Source: Acidobacteriota bacterium (GTDB taxonomy: Bacteria; Acidobacteriota; Terriglobia; Terriglobales; Acidobacteriaceae). From it: DNA of 7,106 nucleotides. Location of the stretch: NCBI GenBank assembly GCA_003224835.1, contig QHZX01000204.1:1-7106 (forward strand), given 5' to 3'. The notes below the pieces were generated by a model. The model was not told the origin of the DNA and did no database searches. It saw nothing but the letters and a program-made list of their open reading frames with translations. Below, in pieces: positions 6,009-7,106 of this stretch; within the stretch, counting starts at the first letter, position 1, and the number at the start of each line of letters is the position of its first letter. A program made the translations under genes and the position numbers.

Positions 6009-7106
6009 TCAGCTCTTCTGCTGAATTTCCGAGACCGCGGGAACCGAGTTTTCCGCCAACGGGAGCCTGAACCAGAACACTGATCCATGGCCGAGTTCAC
6101 TGTTCACCCCGGCGCGACCTCCATGATTCAAGACAATGTGTTTCACGATCGCGAGGCCAAGCCCCGTGCCTCCGGCCTCACGCGAGCGGGCCTTATCGAC
6201 TCGGTAAAAACGCTCGAACAATCTGGACAAATGCTGAGAGGGAATCCCGGGACCGAAGTCACGAACATAAAATTCGACTTCGCCTGTCCGCTCGACCGCA
6301 CCGATTTCAATTTTTTTGCTGCTCGTTGCATATTTCAAAGCATTGTCTATCAGGTTCGAAAACACTTGATGGATGGCTTCTTTGTCGGCGAGAACTTCAA
6401 AGTCCTGCGATTCGACAATTTCTATCGTCACTCCGCGGTTTCTAGTGATTTCAGTGAAAGCAGCTTGCGCGTCTCGCAACAGCTCGTGAGCAGAAACCGG
6501 CGCCTCTTGCAGCCTGTCCTCGCCAGATTCAACTCGCGCCAGCGTCAGTAAATCTTCCGTTAATCGGCTCATGCGTTGTGCATTGCGTCGAATTATTTCC
6601 AGGAACTCTCGGCTTTTGGAGTCGAAAGATTCATCTATAAGGGTTTCCGTATATCCCAGTAGCGATGTGAGCGGTGTACGAAGTTCATGCGAAACATTGG
6701 CGATGAAGTCACGCCTTGTGCGCTCCACGCGTGCAATGGCCGTATTGTCGCGAAGTACACAAACTGCCCCTCCGTCGGGCAAAGGCGCGGAAGTCATGCT
6801 GAACGTTCGGCCGGGAGTAATCGAGAAGAGCGTGGCGCTTTGCGGTTTCTGCTGCTCCAAAACATCTCCAACAGCGCGCAGAAAATCAGGATCGCGAAGT
6901 GCACGAATCAAGGGTGTCCCTACTGAGACAGAGCTAGCGGCCAGCCGCTTCATCGCTCCGTTGAACCACACCACTTCGCGCTTTGGCGAGACCGCCACCA
7001 CTGCGTCCTCCATGCTGTTGAGCAGCGTTTCGAGTTGCTGGCGGCTGGCCTCCAGATTGCGGAAGTTCATTTCGAGTCGTGCGGCGGTCTTGTCGAGCGC
7101 CACTGC
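6009..7106 (-). CDS. PhoR-type sensor histidine kinase (C-terminal part, N-terminus off right edge)
   Basis: The reading frame is open to the window edge. The GTG at 7103 is probably internal, because the sequence there (LDKTAARLEMNFRNLEASRQ) looks like the end of a HAMP linker and coiled coil. Residues counted from 7103: PAS domain about 22-125; HisKA with H-box FIANVSHELRTPL (133-145) and phospho-acceptor His139; HATPase_c with N-box NLIDNALKYA (250-259), G1 DFGPGIP (282-288), F-box FERFYR (296-301) and G2 GGTGLGLAIV (311-320). All kinase motifs are intact. The protein would autophosphorylate on His139 and pass phosphate to a response regulator. HAMP-PAS-HisKA-HATPase_c is the PhoR layout, so a phoB-like regulator may lie upstream, outside the window, but the signal is not readable here. 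Its stop is 17 bp from that of the convergent peptidase gene. The family is certain; phosphate sensing is only a guess. Confidence 0.92.
   Translation of the reverse strand, partial: AVALDKTAARLEMNFRNLEASRQQLETLLNSMEDAVVAVSPKREVVWFNGAMKRLAASSVSVGTPLIRALRDPDFLRAVGDVLEQQKPQSATLFSITPGRTFSMTSAPLPDGGAVCVLRDNTAIARVERTRRDFIANVSHELRTPLTSLLGYTETLIDESFDSKSREFLEIIRRNAQRMSRLTEDLLTLARVESGEDRLQEAPVSAHELLRDAQAAFTEITRNRGVTIEIVESQDFEVLADKEAIHQVFSNLIDNALKYATSSKKIEIGAVERTGEVEFYVRDFGPGIPSQHLSRLFERFYRVDKARSREAGGTGLGLAIVKHIVLNHGGRAGVNSELGHGSVFWFRLPLAENSVPAVSEIQQKS

Noticed and set aside
6087..6551. Plus-strand open frame of 154 codons inside the histidine kinase gene
   Set aside because: It is antisense to the HATPase and HisKA motifs, has no Shine-Dalgarno, and its product is unrecognisable.
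7101..7103. GTG at 7103-7101 as the start of the histidine kinase
   Set aside because: The frame continues upstream to the window edge and the local sequence looks like the end of a HAMP linker. A sensor kinase of this type should have membrane segments further upstream.

Overview
The window looks like chromosomal DNA of a Gram-negative (diderm) bacterium of moderate GC content. The protein styles suggest Acidobacteriota: a TolB with a long N-terminal leader, a short TonB-like TolA, a stand-alone PRC-barrel protein and a carboxypeptidase-Q-type M28 peptidase. This placement is an impression from family resemblance; there is no rRNA or other marker to prove it.

Minus strand, 3547 down to 1: a Tol-Pal envelope operon in canonical order, tolQ (ExbB/MotA family), tolR (ExbD family), a TolA/TonB-type energy-transducing protein, tolB, and the first 17 codons of a further exported protein, most likely pal. 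TolQ and TolR form the proton-driven inner-membrane motor. The TonB-like protein spans the periplasm. TolB is a periplasmic beta-propeller expected to work with Pal at the outer membrane. tolQ and tolR are joined by a TAATG stop/start overlap. The tolR-tolA junction carries a 45-bp tandem duplication that appears to have separated two formerly overlapping genes.

Plus strand, 3733-4413: divergently from tolQ, a PRC-barrel domain protein with a strong Shine-Dalgarno sequence, closed by a clear intrinsic terminator (4442-4482). Plus strand, 4612-5991: a secreted M28 metallopeptidase resembling carboxypeptidase Q. Minus strand, 7106-6009: the C-terminal part (HAMP end, PAS, HisKA, HATPase_c) of a PhoR-type sensor histidine kinase that runs off the right edge. 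It converges on the peptidase gene with a gap of only 17 bp.

The window is mostly well-known housekeeping envelope biology, and I see no novel multi-gene system. The most unusual feature is the duplicated tolR/tolA junction. No rRNA, tRNA, CRISPR array, insertion sequence or phage gene was seen.
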